A stretch of DNA of 64,000 nt from Chengkuizengella axinellae (GTDB taxonomy: Bacteria > Bacillota > Bacilli > Paenibacillales > KCTC-33759). The notes beneath the pieces were generated by a model that did no database searches, was not told where the DNA came from, and saw only the letters and a list, made by a program, of their open reading frames with translations. The DNA is taken from the NCBI RefSeq assembly GCF_030730905.1, contig NZ_JAVAMP010000004.1, positions 223,226-287,225 of the forward strand, in the 5' to 3' direction. Position numbers and translations under genes: made by a program. Positions 19,200 to 28,561 of the stretch are shown here, in pieces. Each line of letters opens with the position of its first letter. Within the stretch, counting starts at the first letter, position 1.

Positions 19200-20195
19200 A
19201 TGATGCAAAAACAATTAAAAAGAACATTAGGAAAATCGGAAATCGAAGTGAGTGCGTTAGGACTTGGTTGTTGGGCTATAGGCGGACCATTTTTGCTTGA
19301 TGGAAAACAAGATGGTTGGGGCGATGTAAACGACACCGTTTCTGAGCAAGCGATTCATGCAGCATTGGAACATGGAGTTAACTTTTTTGATACTTCGGAT
19401 GCCTATGGTACAGGGCATAGCGAAAAAATTCTTGGCAAAGCATTAAAAGGACAGAGAGAAAAAGTCGTTATTGCGTCCAAATTTGGGTTCACCTATAACG
19501 AAGAAACACGTGAACTTACAGGGCAAGACACCTCTGCACATTACATTAGAAAAGCATGTGAATTATCATTATCACGTCTGCAAACAGACTATATAGACCT
19601 GTACCAATTACACTTATGGTCACTTCCCGAGCAAGAAATAGACTCAGTGATTGAAACCCTAGAAAAACTTCAAAAAGATGGATATATACGAGATTATGGT
19701 TGGAGCACTGGTGATACGGAGTGTGCCCGTTATTTTGCGGAACATTCTAATGGCACCTCAATTTTACACCCAGTGAATGTGTTTGGATATAACAAAGAAA
19801 TGATAGAAATATGTGAAAAGCACAACTTAGCCAGCATTAACAGTAACCCTTTAGCAATGGGTTTGTTAAGCGGAAAATTCAATTCAGAATCAAAGCTTTC
19901 TTCAGATGATGTAAGAGGCAGCGGGCATGATTGGGTAACCTATTTCAAAAACGGAAAACCTGATGAATTACTATTAGAAAAGTTGGATGCGATAAGAGAA
20001 ATCCTAAGAAGTGATGGAAGAACTTTAGTACAAGGTGCTCTAGCTTGGATATGGGCTAAAAGTGAACAGAATATCCCTATCCCAGGGTTTAAAACACCAG
20101 AGCAAGTCATTGAAAATGCAAAAGCAATGACCTTTGGTCCATTAAGTCAAAATCAGATAGAAGAAATAGATGAATTATTTAAAGCTCCCCTTTAA
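19200..20195 (+). CDS. Aldo/keto reductase
   Basis: This 331-aa NADPH-dependent oxidoreductase has the (beta/alpha)8 fold. Catalytic residues are seen in FFDTSDAYGTGHSE (Asp and Tyr), VIASKFGF (Lys) and YIDLYQLHLW (His). The C-terminal NADPH motif is IPIPGFKTPEQVIENAKA. It is close to general stress protein 69/YhdN-like reductases that act on aldehydes and methylglyoxal. Two consecutive ATGs follow GGAGGAGAACA. The operator shared with the upstream tetR suggests induction by a reactive carbonyl or xenobiotic. Confidence 0.9.
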   Translation: MMQKQLKRTLGKSEIEVSALGLGCWAIGGPFLLDGKQDGWGDVNDTVSEQAIHAALEHGVNFFDTSDAYGTGHSEKILGKALKGQREKVVIASKFGFTYNEETRELTGQDTSAHYIRKACELSLSRLQTDYIDLYQLHLWSLPEQEIDSVIETLEKLQKDGYIRDYGWSTGDTECARYFAEHSNGTSILHPVNVFGYNKEMIEICEKHNLASINSNPLAMGLLSGKFNSESKLSSDDVRGSGHDWVTYFKNGKPDELLLEKLDAIREILRSDGRTLVQGALAWIWAKSEQNIPIPGFKTPEQVIENAKAMTFGPLSQNQIEEIDELFKAPL

Positions 20196-20212
20196 GGGGG
20201 GCTTTTTATTTT
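20181..20212 (+). terminator. Terminator overlapping the reductase stop
   Basis: AAGCTCCCC pairs with GGGGGGCTT around a TTTAA loop that contains the stop codon, followed by a T run. Confidence 0.85.
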
Positions 20213-20227
20213 TGAAGCGCTTCCATT
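20212..20227. promoter_or_regulatory. Candidate cre (CcpA) box
   Basis: TTTGAAGCGCTTCCAT is a near-palindrome matching the catabolite-response pattern, about 110 bases before the response regulator gene. Confidence 0.45.
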
Positions 20228-20338
20228 TATTTACCTTCCATTGAGAAAGAGTAATAGTCTATAATAGAAAATACAATATATATCTTGAAAATTATCGATA
20301 GTATTTTTTAATACTTAAAACGGGATGGAGGGTGAAAC

Positions 20339-21028
20339 TTGGAAAATGATAAAATTCGCATTTTAATTGCAGATGATATGGAAGCGCATCGTCGTCGTTT
20401 AGAACGTTTTATTACACGAGAGAACGAAATGATTTTAATTGATTCTGTTGAAAGCGGATACCAAGCGGTTGCATGTGCCGTGAAGGAAAAACCGGATGTC
20501 ATTCTTATGGATATTGAAATGGAAAACAACATGGCGGGCATCAATGCAGCCACCGAGATTCACAAAACCGTTCCAGAGGCTAAAATTATTATATTAACCG
20601 TCCATCATGATAATAGCTTCGTCTTTGCAGCTTTCCAAACCGGCATAGTGGATTATATGATCAAATCAGCTTCAAAGGAAGAAATTATGGATGCCATCCG
20701 ATCAGCAGCAGATAATCGTTCTCCTATCCGTCCTATTATCGCTGAAAAAATTCGTGAAGAATTTAAAAGAATTAAACGATCAGAAGCCAGTCTGACTCAA
20801 GTGTTTAATATCATTGCAACATTAACTCCAGCAGAGCTAGAAATCTTAAAGATGCTGTGTGATGGAAAAAAGAGAAAACACATTGCTGAAGAGCGTTCAG
20901 TTGAATTGGAAACGATCAAAAAACAAATCAGCGGCATATTAAAAAAATTCAACAAACGTACTACTCGTGAAGTTATTCGCATGATGAATGAGGTTGAATT
21001 CTTTGAATTGATGAACAAAATATCCTGA
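20339..21028 (+). CDS. Response regulator, NarL/LuxR type (orphan)
   Basis: This 229-aa protein has a receiver domain (residues about 6-122: IADDMEAHRRR acidic pair, VILMDIEME phospho-acceptor Asp, ILTVHHD Thr, YMIKSA Lys) and a C-terminal LuxR helix-turn-helix (LTPAELEILKMLCDGKKRKHIAEE). It starts with TTG after GGAGGGTGAAAC. No sensor kinase gene is near, so its partner is elsewhere. A cre-like box upstream and an OFA transporter downstream suggest control of carboxylate or respiratory metabolism. Confidence 0.88.
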   Translation: MENDKIRILIADDMEAHRRRLERFITRENEMILIDSVESGYQAVACAVKEKPDVILMDIEMENNMAGINAATEIHKTVPEAKIIILTVHHDNSFVFAAFQTGIVDYMIKSASKEEIMDAIRSAADNRSPIRPIIAEKIREEFKRIKRSEASLTQVFNIIATLTPAELEILKMLCDGKKRKHIAEERSVELETIKKQISGILKKFNKRTTREVIRMMNEVEFFELMNKIS

Positions 21029-21062
21029 ATCCGCTTTTCTATCAAGTATCGGATTCTTTTTT
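21027..21062 (+). terminator. Terminator of the response regulator
   Basis: GAATCCG (21027-21033) pairs with CGGATTC (21050-21056), followed by a run of T. Confidence 0.75.
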
Positions 21063-21074
21063 TATTTTTTTGTT

Positions 21075-21090
21075 TGTGAAAAAAATCACA
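21075..21090. promoter_or_regulatory. Perfect Fnr/CRP-type box of the OFA transporter
   Basis: TGTGA-N6-TCACA is a perfect match to the Bacillus Fnr consensus. A TATACT -10 box lies at 21112-21117, so the dyad is centred about 41.5 bases before the expected start, the class II activation position. This predicts induction of the downstream transporter under low oxygen. Confidence 0.8.
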
Positions 21091-21289
21091 GACATAGGTC
21101 GTTGTTGGTTATATACTTTAATTAAAGCGTTACCCAATCCATAAAAGTGATGGACGAAAACTCCCTGAAATCCACCCCAATCCCATGATTTCATTTGTTA
21201 GATAGAATAGAGAGAACATACTATAACCATTCATCACTTTTGTGGAACACCAACATGAAACATTCAAACTTAGAAGGAGTGAGAGTGCC

Positions 21290-22573
21290 ATGAAACAAAA
21301 AAATCGTTGGCTCATCGCATTATCCGCTGTAGCAATCCACATCTCCATCGGTTCGGTTTATGCTTACAGCGTTTATAAAAATCCACTTTCTGAACAGCTT
21401 GGTTGGAGCAGTACACAAACCGCGCTTGCTTTTACAATTGCAATTTTCTGTTTAGGAACGTCTGCTGCTTTTTTTGGTAGATTAGTAGAAAAAAAAGGTC
21501 CTCGTTATTCCGCAACTGTAGCTGCTATTTTATTTGCTACAGGATTAATTGCAACTGGGATCGCCATACATTATGAATCTTTAACTGGTTTTTATTTATC
21601 TTATGGGTTGATCAGTGGTATGGGACTAGGTATTGGTTATATTTCACCTGTTTCTACTTTAGTCAAATGGTTTCCAGACCGTCGCGGGTTAGCAACTGGG
21701 ATGGCCGTGATGGGCTTTGGTGCAGGTGCATTAATCTGTAGTCCTATTGCCAATTATTTAATAGAAAATGTTGGTCTGTCTGAAACGTTTTACATTTTAG
21801 GTGTTTCCTATTTTATCCTCATGTTGTCAGGAGCAGCCTATATCGCCAAACCTGAAGAAGGCTGGATGCCAGCAGGAATGAAGGAGAAAGCAGAAAAAGG
21901 AACAATGCGGCTAAAAGAAGACTTAGCACAGCTTACAGCTAATGAAGCCATTAAAACAAAAAGATTCTGGATGTTGTGGGTGATGATGTTTGTTAATATT
22001 TCATCTGGTATTATGCTTATCTCTGTTGCTTCACCCATGGCCCAAGAAAAAGTAGGGATGACAGCTGTAGCTGCAGCAAGTATGGTTGGATTAATGGGAT
22101 TTTTCAATGGTGGCGGTCGCATTGGCTGGGCTTCCGCATCTGATTATCTAGGTCGTACAAATGTATTTACAACCTTCTTCATCATCCAGCTCATTGCATT
22201 TTTATTGTTACCTTCTATTTCTAATCAAATCCTGTTTGTAATTCTAATCTTTACAATTTTAACGATTTACGGCGGCGGATTTGCTTCTTTACCAGCTTTT
22301 ATTGGGGATATGTTTGGTACAAAACAATTAGGCGCTATTCATGGTTACTTGTTAACCTCATGGTCAATGGCAGGTGTTTTCGGACCAATGCTCGTGGCTT
22401 ATATCAGAGATACCACAAACAGTTATAACGCCACATTTTATGTATTTGCTTTCTTTTTAACCATAGCACTGATCACTTCTATCTACATCCGCAAGGATAT
22501 ACAAAAGGTGAAAAATGAACAACAACCTTCTTTAAAGCAAAACAAGAAATTGCAGCAACGAATTGCTCATTAA
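21290..22573 (+). CDS. MFS transporter, OFA (oxalate/formate antiporter) family
   Basis: This 427-aa protein has 12 predicted membrane segments. The OFA signature is visible at the start (HISIGSVYAYSVYKNPL, GWSSTQTALAFTIAIFCLG) and in RLVEKKGPRYS. The ATG at 21290 follows AGAAGGAGTG, so the 16 codons ahead of it in the open frame are not translated. The family exchanges small carboxylates such as oxalate, formate, lactate or pyruvate. A perfect Fnr-type box upstream predicts anaerobic induction. The specific substrate is not resolved. Confidence 0.88.
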   Translation: MKQKNRWLIALSAVAIHISIGSVYAYSVYKNPLSEQLGWSSTQTALAFTIAIFCLGTSAAFFGRLVEKKGPRYSATVAAILFATGLIATGIAIHYESLTGFYLSYGLISGMGLGIGYISPVSTLVKWFPDRRGLATGMAVMGFGAGALICSPIANYLIENVGLSETFYILGVSYFILMLSGAAYIAKPEEGWMPAGMKEKAEKGTMRLKEDLAQLTANEAIKTKRFWMLWVMMFVNISSGIMLISVASPMAQEKVGMTAVAAASMVGLMGFFNGGGRIGWASASDYLGRTNVFTTFFIIQLIAFLLLPSISNQILFVILIFTILTIYGGGFASLPAFIGDMFGTKQLGAIHGYLLTSWSMAGVFGPMLVAYIRDTTNSYNATFYVFAFFLTIALITSIYIRKDIQKVKNEQQPSLKQNKKLQQRIAH

Positions 22574-22592
22574 GTATAATCTCTTTCCTTTT

Positions 22593-22625
22593 ACCGCTTA
22601 TGCTCTGTCATAAGTGGTTTTTTTA
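22593..22625 (+). terminator. Terminator of the OFA transporter
   Basis: ACCGCTTATG (22593-22602) pairs with CATAAGTGGT (22609-22618), followed by seven T. The same sequence type recurs at 25728-25762. Confidence 0.9.
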
Positions 22626-22658
22626 TGCACAAAAAGCTGATGCAGCTTGCTAATGGAA

Positions 22659-23576
22659 TCATAAAGAAGACTTGTCTATTCGTGCAAAAACCGATTTTGC
22701 ATATTCAGTAGGAGACATTCCTGTTGTTTTTTTAAAATCTCTTGAAAAATAATGAATACTTGCATAACCAAGCTTCTCTGCTATCATCGTATAACTATAC
22801 TGTTTTTCCCTTATCAAAGTTTTTGCGTTTTCAATTTTTATTGCTTTGAAATACTCAAGTACACCCGATCTTTTATGGGACTGGAACAACTCCTTCAATC
22901 TAGTTTTTCCTAAATGAAATTGCTTGCACAATTGATCAATGGATAACGAATCGTACATGTGTGTATTCATATAATCTATGATGTCTTCTATGAGCTCTTT
23001 TTCAACATTTTCCTTTTGTACCGTTGATTGTTGTTGAGGTTCACGAACATCATTTTTTTTAATATTTCTGATCAGCTGTATAAGCAATATTTCTAAATAA
23101 GATTTAACTAATTGCTCTCCTGCAAAAGGGGCATGTTCACTTTTAGTTATCAAATGGTCATCTGGGTCATCAAAAGGAGGATTGAAAGTCATAAACCCTT
23201 CCTCAAGCATATTGGAAAGTAAGTTCCTCTCTACATCTCTTAAGGACAGAATTTGATTCTGAAAATGAAACATGGCAGGTGAAGAACATTCAAAGGAAAG
23301 GACAACAAGGTTAGGAGGTTTATGACAATCACGTACACAAACTGTGTGAAACTCATCAGGTTTATGGAACATCATTTGTCCTTGTTTCAGTTCTACTTTT
23401 CTATCATCCGCTTGAACCTCCACTTCCCCTTTATCTACATATACAAATTCCCAAAAATCATGCCGCTCCCCTTCAAATACATACCCTCTCGCATATTCAA
23501 AATAATGAAAAGATATCAGTTTAGGAATCGATATTTCCTCATGCAGCTGTTTACTAGGAAATTTCATGATTTTCAC
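22659..23576 (-). CDS. AraC-family regulator with cupin domain
   Basis: This 305-aa regulator has an N-terminal cupin-like sensor (HDFWEFVYVDKGEVEVQ, then LKQGQMMFHKPDEFH) and a C-terminal pair of helix-turn-helix motifs (LSIDQLCKQFHLGKTRLKELFQ and YTMIAEKLGYASIHYFSRDFKKTTGMSPTEY; the second is quoted only in part as YASIHYFSRDFKK). It is divergent from the isomerase/dehydrogenase pair that begins 190 bases away and most likely activates it in response to a sugar. Confidence 0.87.
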   Translation of the reverse strand: MKIMKFPSKQLHEEISIPKLISFHYFEYARGYVFEGERHDFWEFVYVDKGEVEVQADDRKVELKQGQMMFHKPDEFHTVCVRDCHKPPNLVVLSFECSSPAMFHFQNQILSLRDVERNLLSNMLEEGFMTFNPPFDDPDDHLITKSEHAPFAGEQLVKSYLEILLIQLIRNIKKNDVREPQQQSTVQKENVEKELIEDIIDYMNTHMYDSLSIDQLCKQFHLGKTRLKELFQSHKRSGVLEYFKAIKIENAKTLIREKQYSYTMIAEKLGYASIHYFSRDFKKTTGMSPTEYAKSVFARIDKSSL

Positions 23577-23763
23577 CTCGTTATTGTTGATCTATTTTTA
23601 AACTATCTTAACACCCTTTTTTCAAAAAGTGCAAAAAGTATGGCTTATTTGATAAATCCTTTCCCGCTCCCTTCTTTTATACTGAAAGAACAGCAATGAA
23701 TTAAATTTGAAATAAACGAGAGCTCCTAAATTTTCAAAAATAATCATTTTGGAGGTGCTTAAA

Positions 23764-24609
23764 TTGAAAAAAGGGATTAATATTTGGGCTTTCCCAGAAG
23801 GAATGAAGATTTCAGAATGCATGACGATTGCAAAGGATGCAGGATTTGAAGGAATTGAACTAGCCTTAAATGAGATTGGGGAGCTTAGCTTAGAAAGTAA
23901 TGAAACTGAAATGTTTGCAATTCGAAAACAAGCAAAGGATATGCAATTAGAAATTACAAGTCTTGCGACCGGATTGTACTGGAATTATTCTCTTACAAGC
24001 AATCAAGAGCATATTCGAAATAAAGCAAAGGACATCATGAAAAAGCAACTACAGTTTGCTTCTATTTTAGGTGTAGACACCATCCTAGTTGTTCCTGGGG
24101 CTGTTGGTGTTGATTTTATTCCAGATAGTGAGGTTGTTCCTTATGATCAGGCCTATGATTATGCTTTGGAAGCATTAACGGAATGTGCTAGCGAAGCTGA
24201 GCATTTAAAGGTATCAATTGGAATTGAAAATGTGTGGAATAAGTTCTTATTGTCTCCTCTTGAGATGAAAGGTTTTATTGACAAAATCAATTCTGATTAT
24301 GTTGGTGCCTATTTTGATGTGGGCAACGTTCTGTATTCTGGTTACTCTGAACAATGGATTCATATTTTAAATACACGAATTAAGAAGGTGCACTTTAAAG
24401 ACTACAGACGTGATGCAGGCGGTTTACACGGTTTCGTTGATTTATTAGCGGGTGATGTGGATTATCCTGTAGTCATTGCTGCTTTGCAAAACATAGGTTA
24501 TAACGGTTATGTAACAGCGGAAATGATACCGCCTTACAAACATCATTCCACTCAAATCATATACAATACCTCTCAATCCATGAGCAGGATTTTAAAAGAT
24601 AACATATAA
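23764..24609 (+). CDS. Sugar phosphate isomerase/epimerase (AP-endonuclease-2-like TIM barrel)
   Basis: This 281-aa protein has the xylose-isomerase-like TIM-barrel fold. Metal-binding positions are visible in VSIGIENVWNKFLLSP (Glu), YVGAYFDVGNVLYSG (Asp), KKVHFKDYRRD (His) and YVTAEMIP (Glu). The start is the TTG at 23764, because GGAGGTG lies 8 bases ahead; the earlier TTG is inside that ribosome binding site. It is followed 34 bases later by a Gfo/Idh dehydrogenase. Together they suggest keto-sugar or inositol-like catabolism. The substrate is unknown. Confidence 0.85.
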   Translation: MKKGINIWAFPEGMKISECMTIAKDAGFEGIELALNEIGELSLESNETEMFAIRKQAKDMQLEITSLATGLYWNYSLTSNQEHIRNKAKDIMKKQLQFASILGVDTILVVPGAVGVDFIPDSEVVPYDQAYDYALEALTECASEAEHLKVSIGIENVWNKFLLSPLEMKGFIDKINSDYVGAYFDVGNVLYSGYSEQWIHILNTRIKKVHFKDYRRDAGGLHGFVDLLAGDVDYPVVIAALQNIGYNGYVTAEMIPPYKHHSTQIIYNTSQSMSRILKDNI

Positions 24610-24643
24610 AATCTGAGTTAGATAAAGAAAGGAAGAAACAGGC

Positions 24644-25666
24644 ATGTTAAAAATCGGACTAATTGGATTAGGTTTTATGGGTCGAACACATTTGGAAATC
24701 TATGAAAGGCTTCAAAAAGAAGGTCTTCCAATTCAACTGGTTGCCATTTGTGATAGCAATGAAGAAAGTTTAAACGGAATTAGCTCAGGTGGCAATATAG
24801 AGGCCGGCATTTCTGAAATCAATTTAGATCGATATCATAAATATACAAGTGTGGAACACATGCTTGCTCAAGAAAATTTAGATGCTGTAGATATTACGTT
24901 ACCCACTTTTTTGCATAAAGACATCACAGTATCATGTCTCAATCATGGTTTGCATGTATTGTGTGAAAAACCAATGGCACTGAATGAAATGGAATGTAAA
25001 GAAATGATTTCTGCTGCTGAAGCTGCACAAAAACAACTTATGATTGGGCAATGTCTACGTTTCTGGCCTGCCTATGTATATTTAAAAGAAATGGTAGAAT
25101 CGAAAACTTATGGAGAAGCAATCAGTGCGTACTTCTTTAGAGGGGGAGGCACACCTAATTGGTCTGCTTGGCTGACCCAAAATGAAAAGAGCCGTGGTGC
25201 GATGGTAGATATGCACGTACATGATACAGATATGATTCACTGGTTGTTTGGAAAACCCGAACAAGTTTCAAGTCAAGCTCGCCATGTCATTGCAGGCAGC
25301 GGATATGATGTGGTCTCCACTCATTATCAATATACAGATGGAAAGGTCATCAATGCACAAGCGGATTGGACTTTACAAGGTGACTATGGATTTGATATGA
25401 ATTATCGAGTCAATTTTGAACGTGGAAACATCATTTTTCAAAATGGAATTGTGAAGGTAAACCCTAATGAGGAAAAAGGTTTTGTTCCAGAACTATCTGA
25501 AAAAATAGGATATTATTTCCAGCTAAAATATTTTGTGGATGCATTAATTGATAACAAACAAATCGCTCAAGTCACTCCTGAGAGTGCTATGGGGAGCATG
25601 CAAATCATTGAAGCTGAAATTCAATCTGCTAACCAACAAGGAAAATGGGTTGAGGTGAAGGATTGA
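24644..25666 (+). CDS. Gfo/Idh/MocA-family dehydrogenase
   Basis: This 340-aa NAD(P)-dependent oxidoreductase has an N-terminal Rossmann motif (IGLIGLGFMGRTH) and the family signature CEKPMALN with the conserved Lys. The C-terminal alpha/beta domain includes GAMVDMHVHDTDMIHWLFG with the catalytic Asp/His region. Members oxidise sugars or cyclitols such as myo-inositol. It forms an operon with the upstream isomerase and ends at a strong terminator. Confidence 0.9.
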   Translation: MLKIGLIGLGFMGRTHLEIYERLQKEGLPIQLVAICDSNEESLNGISSGGNIEAGISEINLDRYHKYTSVEHMLAQENLDAVDITLPTFLHKDITVSCLNHGLHVLCEKPMALNEMECKEMISAAEAAQKQLMIGQCLRFWPAYVYLKEMVESKTYGEAISAYFFRGGGTPNWSAWLTQNEKSRGAMVDMHVHDTDMIHWLFGKPEQVSSQARHVIAGSGYDVVSTHYQYTDGKVINAQADWTLQGDYGFDMNYRVNFERGNIIFQNGIVKVNPNEEKGFVPELSEKIGYYFQLKYFVDALIDNKQIAQVTPESAMGSMQIIEAEIQSANQQGKWVEVKD

Positions 25667-25727
25667 GCAATCAAGTAGTTTCTATTCTAGGTATTCATTG
25701 TAAATATGTATAATCCTGTTTTCCGTC

Positions 25728-25762
25728 ACCGCTTATGAATCACCATAAGCGGTGTTTTTTTT
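25728..25762 (+). terminator. Terminator after the dehydrogenase
   Basis: ACCGCTTATG (25728-25737) pairs with CATAAGCGGT (25744-25753), followed by eight T. The pairing is perfect over 10 bases. Confidence 0.92.
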
Positions 25763-25790
25763 GGAATATAATAGCCCTTTAAGGTGGCTA

Positions 25791-26501
25791 TCACATTCTT
25801 TGCACCCAGAACTTAAAAATATCATTGCGATAATAATCTATCGAATACATGATAGGTCTATTTGATTCATCAAAATGCTGTTGTTCCAGAAGTAAAACCG
25901 TTGTTTCAGGTTTAATGAGGAGTTTATCGCAATATGGATCAGTAGGGGGCGGAACTATAATTTCTGTATTTGAACGAACGATTCTTATTCCTGATGCCGC
26001 TTCTAATACTTTAAATAATGGCTCCGATAGTCCTCTCTCTTCAAATATGCCCCCAAAATATTGCTCTGGTAAAATATTAATAGAAATGACAACAGGTTCG
26101 TTATGCACTATTCTTGTCCGTTCATGAATGTACACGAAATCATCTGGTGTTAAATTTAAAGGTGCAGCGTATTTCTCAGGACAATGTGTGTTCTTTATGG
26201 ATTCATGACGTTCTGTGTCTTTTAATCCTGCCAGCTTCATCATCGCTGTAATGCTTGTTAGTTTTTCAAGGTTGTTCGGCACTTCGGGTAGAGGATTCAT
26301 TATAAAGGTGCCTACTCCATGTTTTACATGTACTTTCCCTTCCTGCTCTAAAAGCCTTACAGCCGAACGGAACGTCTCTCTGCTGACTTCAAATTTCATA
26401 GCCATTTCATACTCTGATCCAAATTGATCTCCAGGCTGATATTCACCTGCTTCAATCATATTTTCTATCTTTTCTTTTATTGTGATATATTTAGGTTTCA
26501 T
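25791..26501 (-). CDS. GntR-family regulator with UTRA domain (HutC subfamily)
   Basis: This 236-aa protein has a GntR winged helix at residues 5-70 (PGDQFGSEYEMAMKFEVSRETFRSAVRLLEQEG region) and a UTRA ligand domain in the second half (YIHERTRIVHNEPVVISINILP). It sits downstream of the HAD and MBL hydrolase genes, 61 bases after the HAD start, and is probably the regulator of that module and of the ABC importer whose remnants lie upstream. Confidence 0.87.
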   Translation of the reverse strand: MKPKYITIKEKIENMIEAGEYQPGDQFGSEYEMAMKFEVSRETFRSAVRLLEQEGKVHVKHGVGTFIMNPLPEVPNNLEKLTSITAMMKLAGLKDTERHESIKNTHCPEKYAAPLNLTPDDFVYIHERTRIVHNEPVVISINILPEQYFGGIFEERGLSEPLFKVLEAASGIRIVRSNTEIIVPPPTDPYCDKLLIKPETTVLLLEQQHFDESNRPIMYSIDYYRNDIFKFWVQRM

Positions 26502-26561
26502 TGAATCCCATCCAATACTGTTTATTCCCTATAGTTATTGCTATCATTCTAGCATATTGTA

Positions 26562-27413
26562 TCACCCATTTCCGTCTTTAATTTCATTTTTTCTCATGAC
26601 AAGCAGATCAAATAATAAGTCCTTCTGATATATAAAATCAGCAAGTGCATCATCATCGTGATGTCTCCCACTATAAGAGGCAATTCTCTTTAATTGATCA
26701 TGTGCATTCTCAACCGCTATACCAATATCTGTGCTAGCCAATAATGTCATATCATTTAGATTGTCTCCAAAACCAACGGTATAAATTTGTGATAAATTCA
26801 AGTGTTGTTTTAGTTTATTCAATCCATTGCCCTTATTCACATTTTTAGCTAATACTTCTAAAAACTGCGGCTCTGACCTTACCCAATCCACACCTTTGGC
26901 ATACTGTTTTAAATATGATTCTACTTCGTTTAGTCGCGAAGGTTCCCAAACGAGCATCACTTTTTGCCAAACATCCTGAAGCTGTTCTAGGGAATGGATA
27001 TTATTGTCAAACCCTTCTTTTGCACAATGTTTTTCAGTTTCTTCGTTATGTGCTACAAAACATACATTTTGATCTTGGTAGATCTCTACCCCAATACCAG
27101 GAAAAGAAGCTATTATTTTTTCTAGCAACGGTTTAAAATCATCTGGTAGAACCTGACTCCATATCCGTTTTTGGTTTTGAAAATCATATAAAACGCCCCC
27201 ATTATATAAAACACCAGGCACATTAATCGGCAAATCAGAAAGGTAAGGCATCACTGATTTTTCCATTCTTCCTGTTGCAACAGTAAACATACCGCCTTCT
27301 TTTACAAATAACTCCAATGCACGTTTGTTATAATCACTCACTTTGTTTTCTGAATTTAAAAGCGTCCCATCCATATCTGTCACTAACAATATATTTTTAT
27401 AGTAATTTCTCAT
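26562..27413 (-). CDS. HAD-superfamily hydrolase, Cof type
   Basis: This 283-aa phosphatase has the HAD nucleophile motif D13-M-D15-G-T-L-L near the start (LLVTDMDGTLLN), a lysine in VNKGNGLNKL and the late metal motif GDNLNDMTLL. The C2B cap is typical of Cof/YwpJ enzymes that dephosphorylate sugar phosphates. Its ATG comes directly after the stop of the upstream MBL gene, so the two are translationally coupled. Confidence 0.9.
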   Translation of the reverse strand: MRNYYKNILLVTDMDGTLLNSENKVSDYNKRALELFVKEGGMFTVATGRMEKSVMPYLSDLPINVPGVLYNGGVLYDFQNQKRIWSQVLPDDFKPLLEKIIASFPGIGVEIYQDQNVCFVAHNEETEKHCAKEGFDNNIHSLEQLQDVWQKVMLVWEPSRLNEVESYLKQYAKGVDWVRSEPQFLEVLAKNVNKGNGLNKLKQHLNLSQIYTVGFGDNLNDMTLLASTDIGIAVENAHDQLKRIASYSGRHHDDDALADFIYQKDLLFDLLVMRKNEIKDGNG

Positions 27414-28337
27414 TTATCTCTCCCTAATTGGTATTTTTGGTAATTGTGAAGTGATCCATTTTGTATTTGGATCATCACATGTGACTAACAGCTTACAATC
27501 CACTTTTTCCATGAGCTCTATCCACTCATCTTTAAACATCTGATACTCTTTATCCTGATTTGTAATCAAAGCCCATGTCGGAGCCAATTGCTTTAACAAA
27601 ACCTCATCCATTGCATCCTTCATCCCATGATGAGAAATTTTAAATCCTTGTGGAGATAGCTCATATCGATCTACTAGCTTTCTCCAAATTGGAAGCAACG
27701 CATCTCCACCTAGCAACAATAATTGCTCTTTATCCTCATTTTCCAGCATCCAGACACTGCTGTCCGAGTTCGATACAACATCAAATTTCGCTAGCTTTTC
27801 ATTTTTTTCATGTAAAGACATATGATTCTGCTTTATATCCTCAATAATTTCAAATGCAGGCAATGGATCACCAGTTTCAGGGTAAATATGATTTAAAGTA
27901 AATTCACCAAAGCTCCATTTCTTTTGTAATCCAAATGGAGGTCTAATTTGAATCTGAGTATCTTGGTTTTCTAATTTATACAGCAGCTGCTGATACAGTT
28001 CTATCACTTCTTTAGACTGCTTTGCTATCTTATTTGTCATCTCCTCGATATTAAAATGACAAGATGGATACGGAACAACGGCTTGTTTAATGTTAATTTC
28101 ATCTGCTAATCTCAGTAATCCAACCACATGATCATGATGCAGATGTGTTAGAATCAACAAATCGATCTGACTCCATTTTTTTTCATTTATAAAATCAGTA
28201 GGTGTAATCTTATTTTCTGAGAGATCATCCCCTCCATCAACAACTACAATATATGGGGTTTCATTTACGGTCATGATCTCTAGTACAAATGCATCCCCAC
28301 GACCTACATTTAAAGCATGAAAATTAACATAACTCAA
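27414..28337 (-). CDS. Metallo-beta-lactamase-fold hydrolase (ComEC C-terminal-like)
   Basis: This protein of about 307 aa has the MBL metal motif LTHLHHDHVVGL and later LLLGGDALLP and KISHHGMKDAM, the order seen in the C-terminal domain of ComEC and related phosphodiesterases. I favour the TTG at 28337 (LSYVNFHALNVGRGDA) because GGAGAGG lies 8 bases ahead; the frame itself is open to 28382. It is coupled to the HAD gene. The role is probably hydrolysis of a phosphodiester or phosphonate-like compound imported by the lost transporter; that is inference. Confidence 0.82.
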   Translation of the reverse strand: MSYVNFHALNVGRGDAFVLEIMTVNETPYIVVVDGGDDLSENKITPTDFINEKKWSQIDLLILTHLHHDHVVGLLRLADEINIKQAVVPYPSCHFNIEEMTNKIAKQSKEVIELYQQLLYKLENQDTQIQIRPPFGLQKKWSFGEFTLNHIYPETGDPLPAFEIIEDIKQNHMSLHEKNEKLAKFDVVSNSDSSVWMLENEDKEQLLLLGGDALLPIWRKLVDRYELSPQGFKISHHGMKDAMDEVLLKQLAPTWALITNQDKEYQMFKDEWIELMEKVDCKLLVTCDDPNTKWITSQLPKIPIRER

Positions 28338-28387
28338 TATAAAAGTCCTCTCCTCTTGAACTACGATTTTGGAAACAAACATTTATC

Positions 28388-28560
28388 TTTAGGCTGGTGA
28401 ACCTGCCTACACAACGTTACCTTCATTCATCAATACGACTTGATCTGCCATCGTAAACGCTTCTTCCTGATCATGTGTAACATAACCGCTGTAATTCCCA
28501 AATCTTTTTGCAACCTTCGAATTTTGATTCTTAAACGTTGTCTTTCATCTAAGGCAATTC
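28388..28560 (-). pseudogene. Remnant of an ABC transporter ATP-binding subunit
   Basis: On the minus strand, fragments of a sugar/phosphonate-type importer ATPase are legible in two frames: DERQRLRIKIRRLQKDLGIT, then, one frame over, YVTHDQEEAFTMADQVVLMN and EGNVV followed by a TAG where the family has Gln, then AGSP. This is the His-switch/D-loop end of an UgpC/PotA-type protein. The frameshift, the stop and the missing front show decay. Confidence 0.75.
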
Positions 28561-28561
28561 T

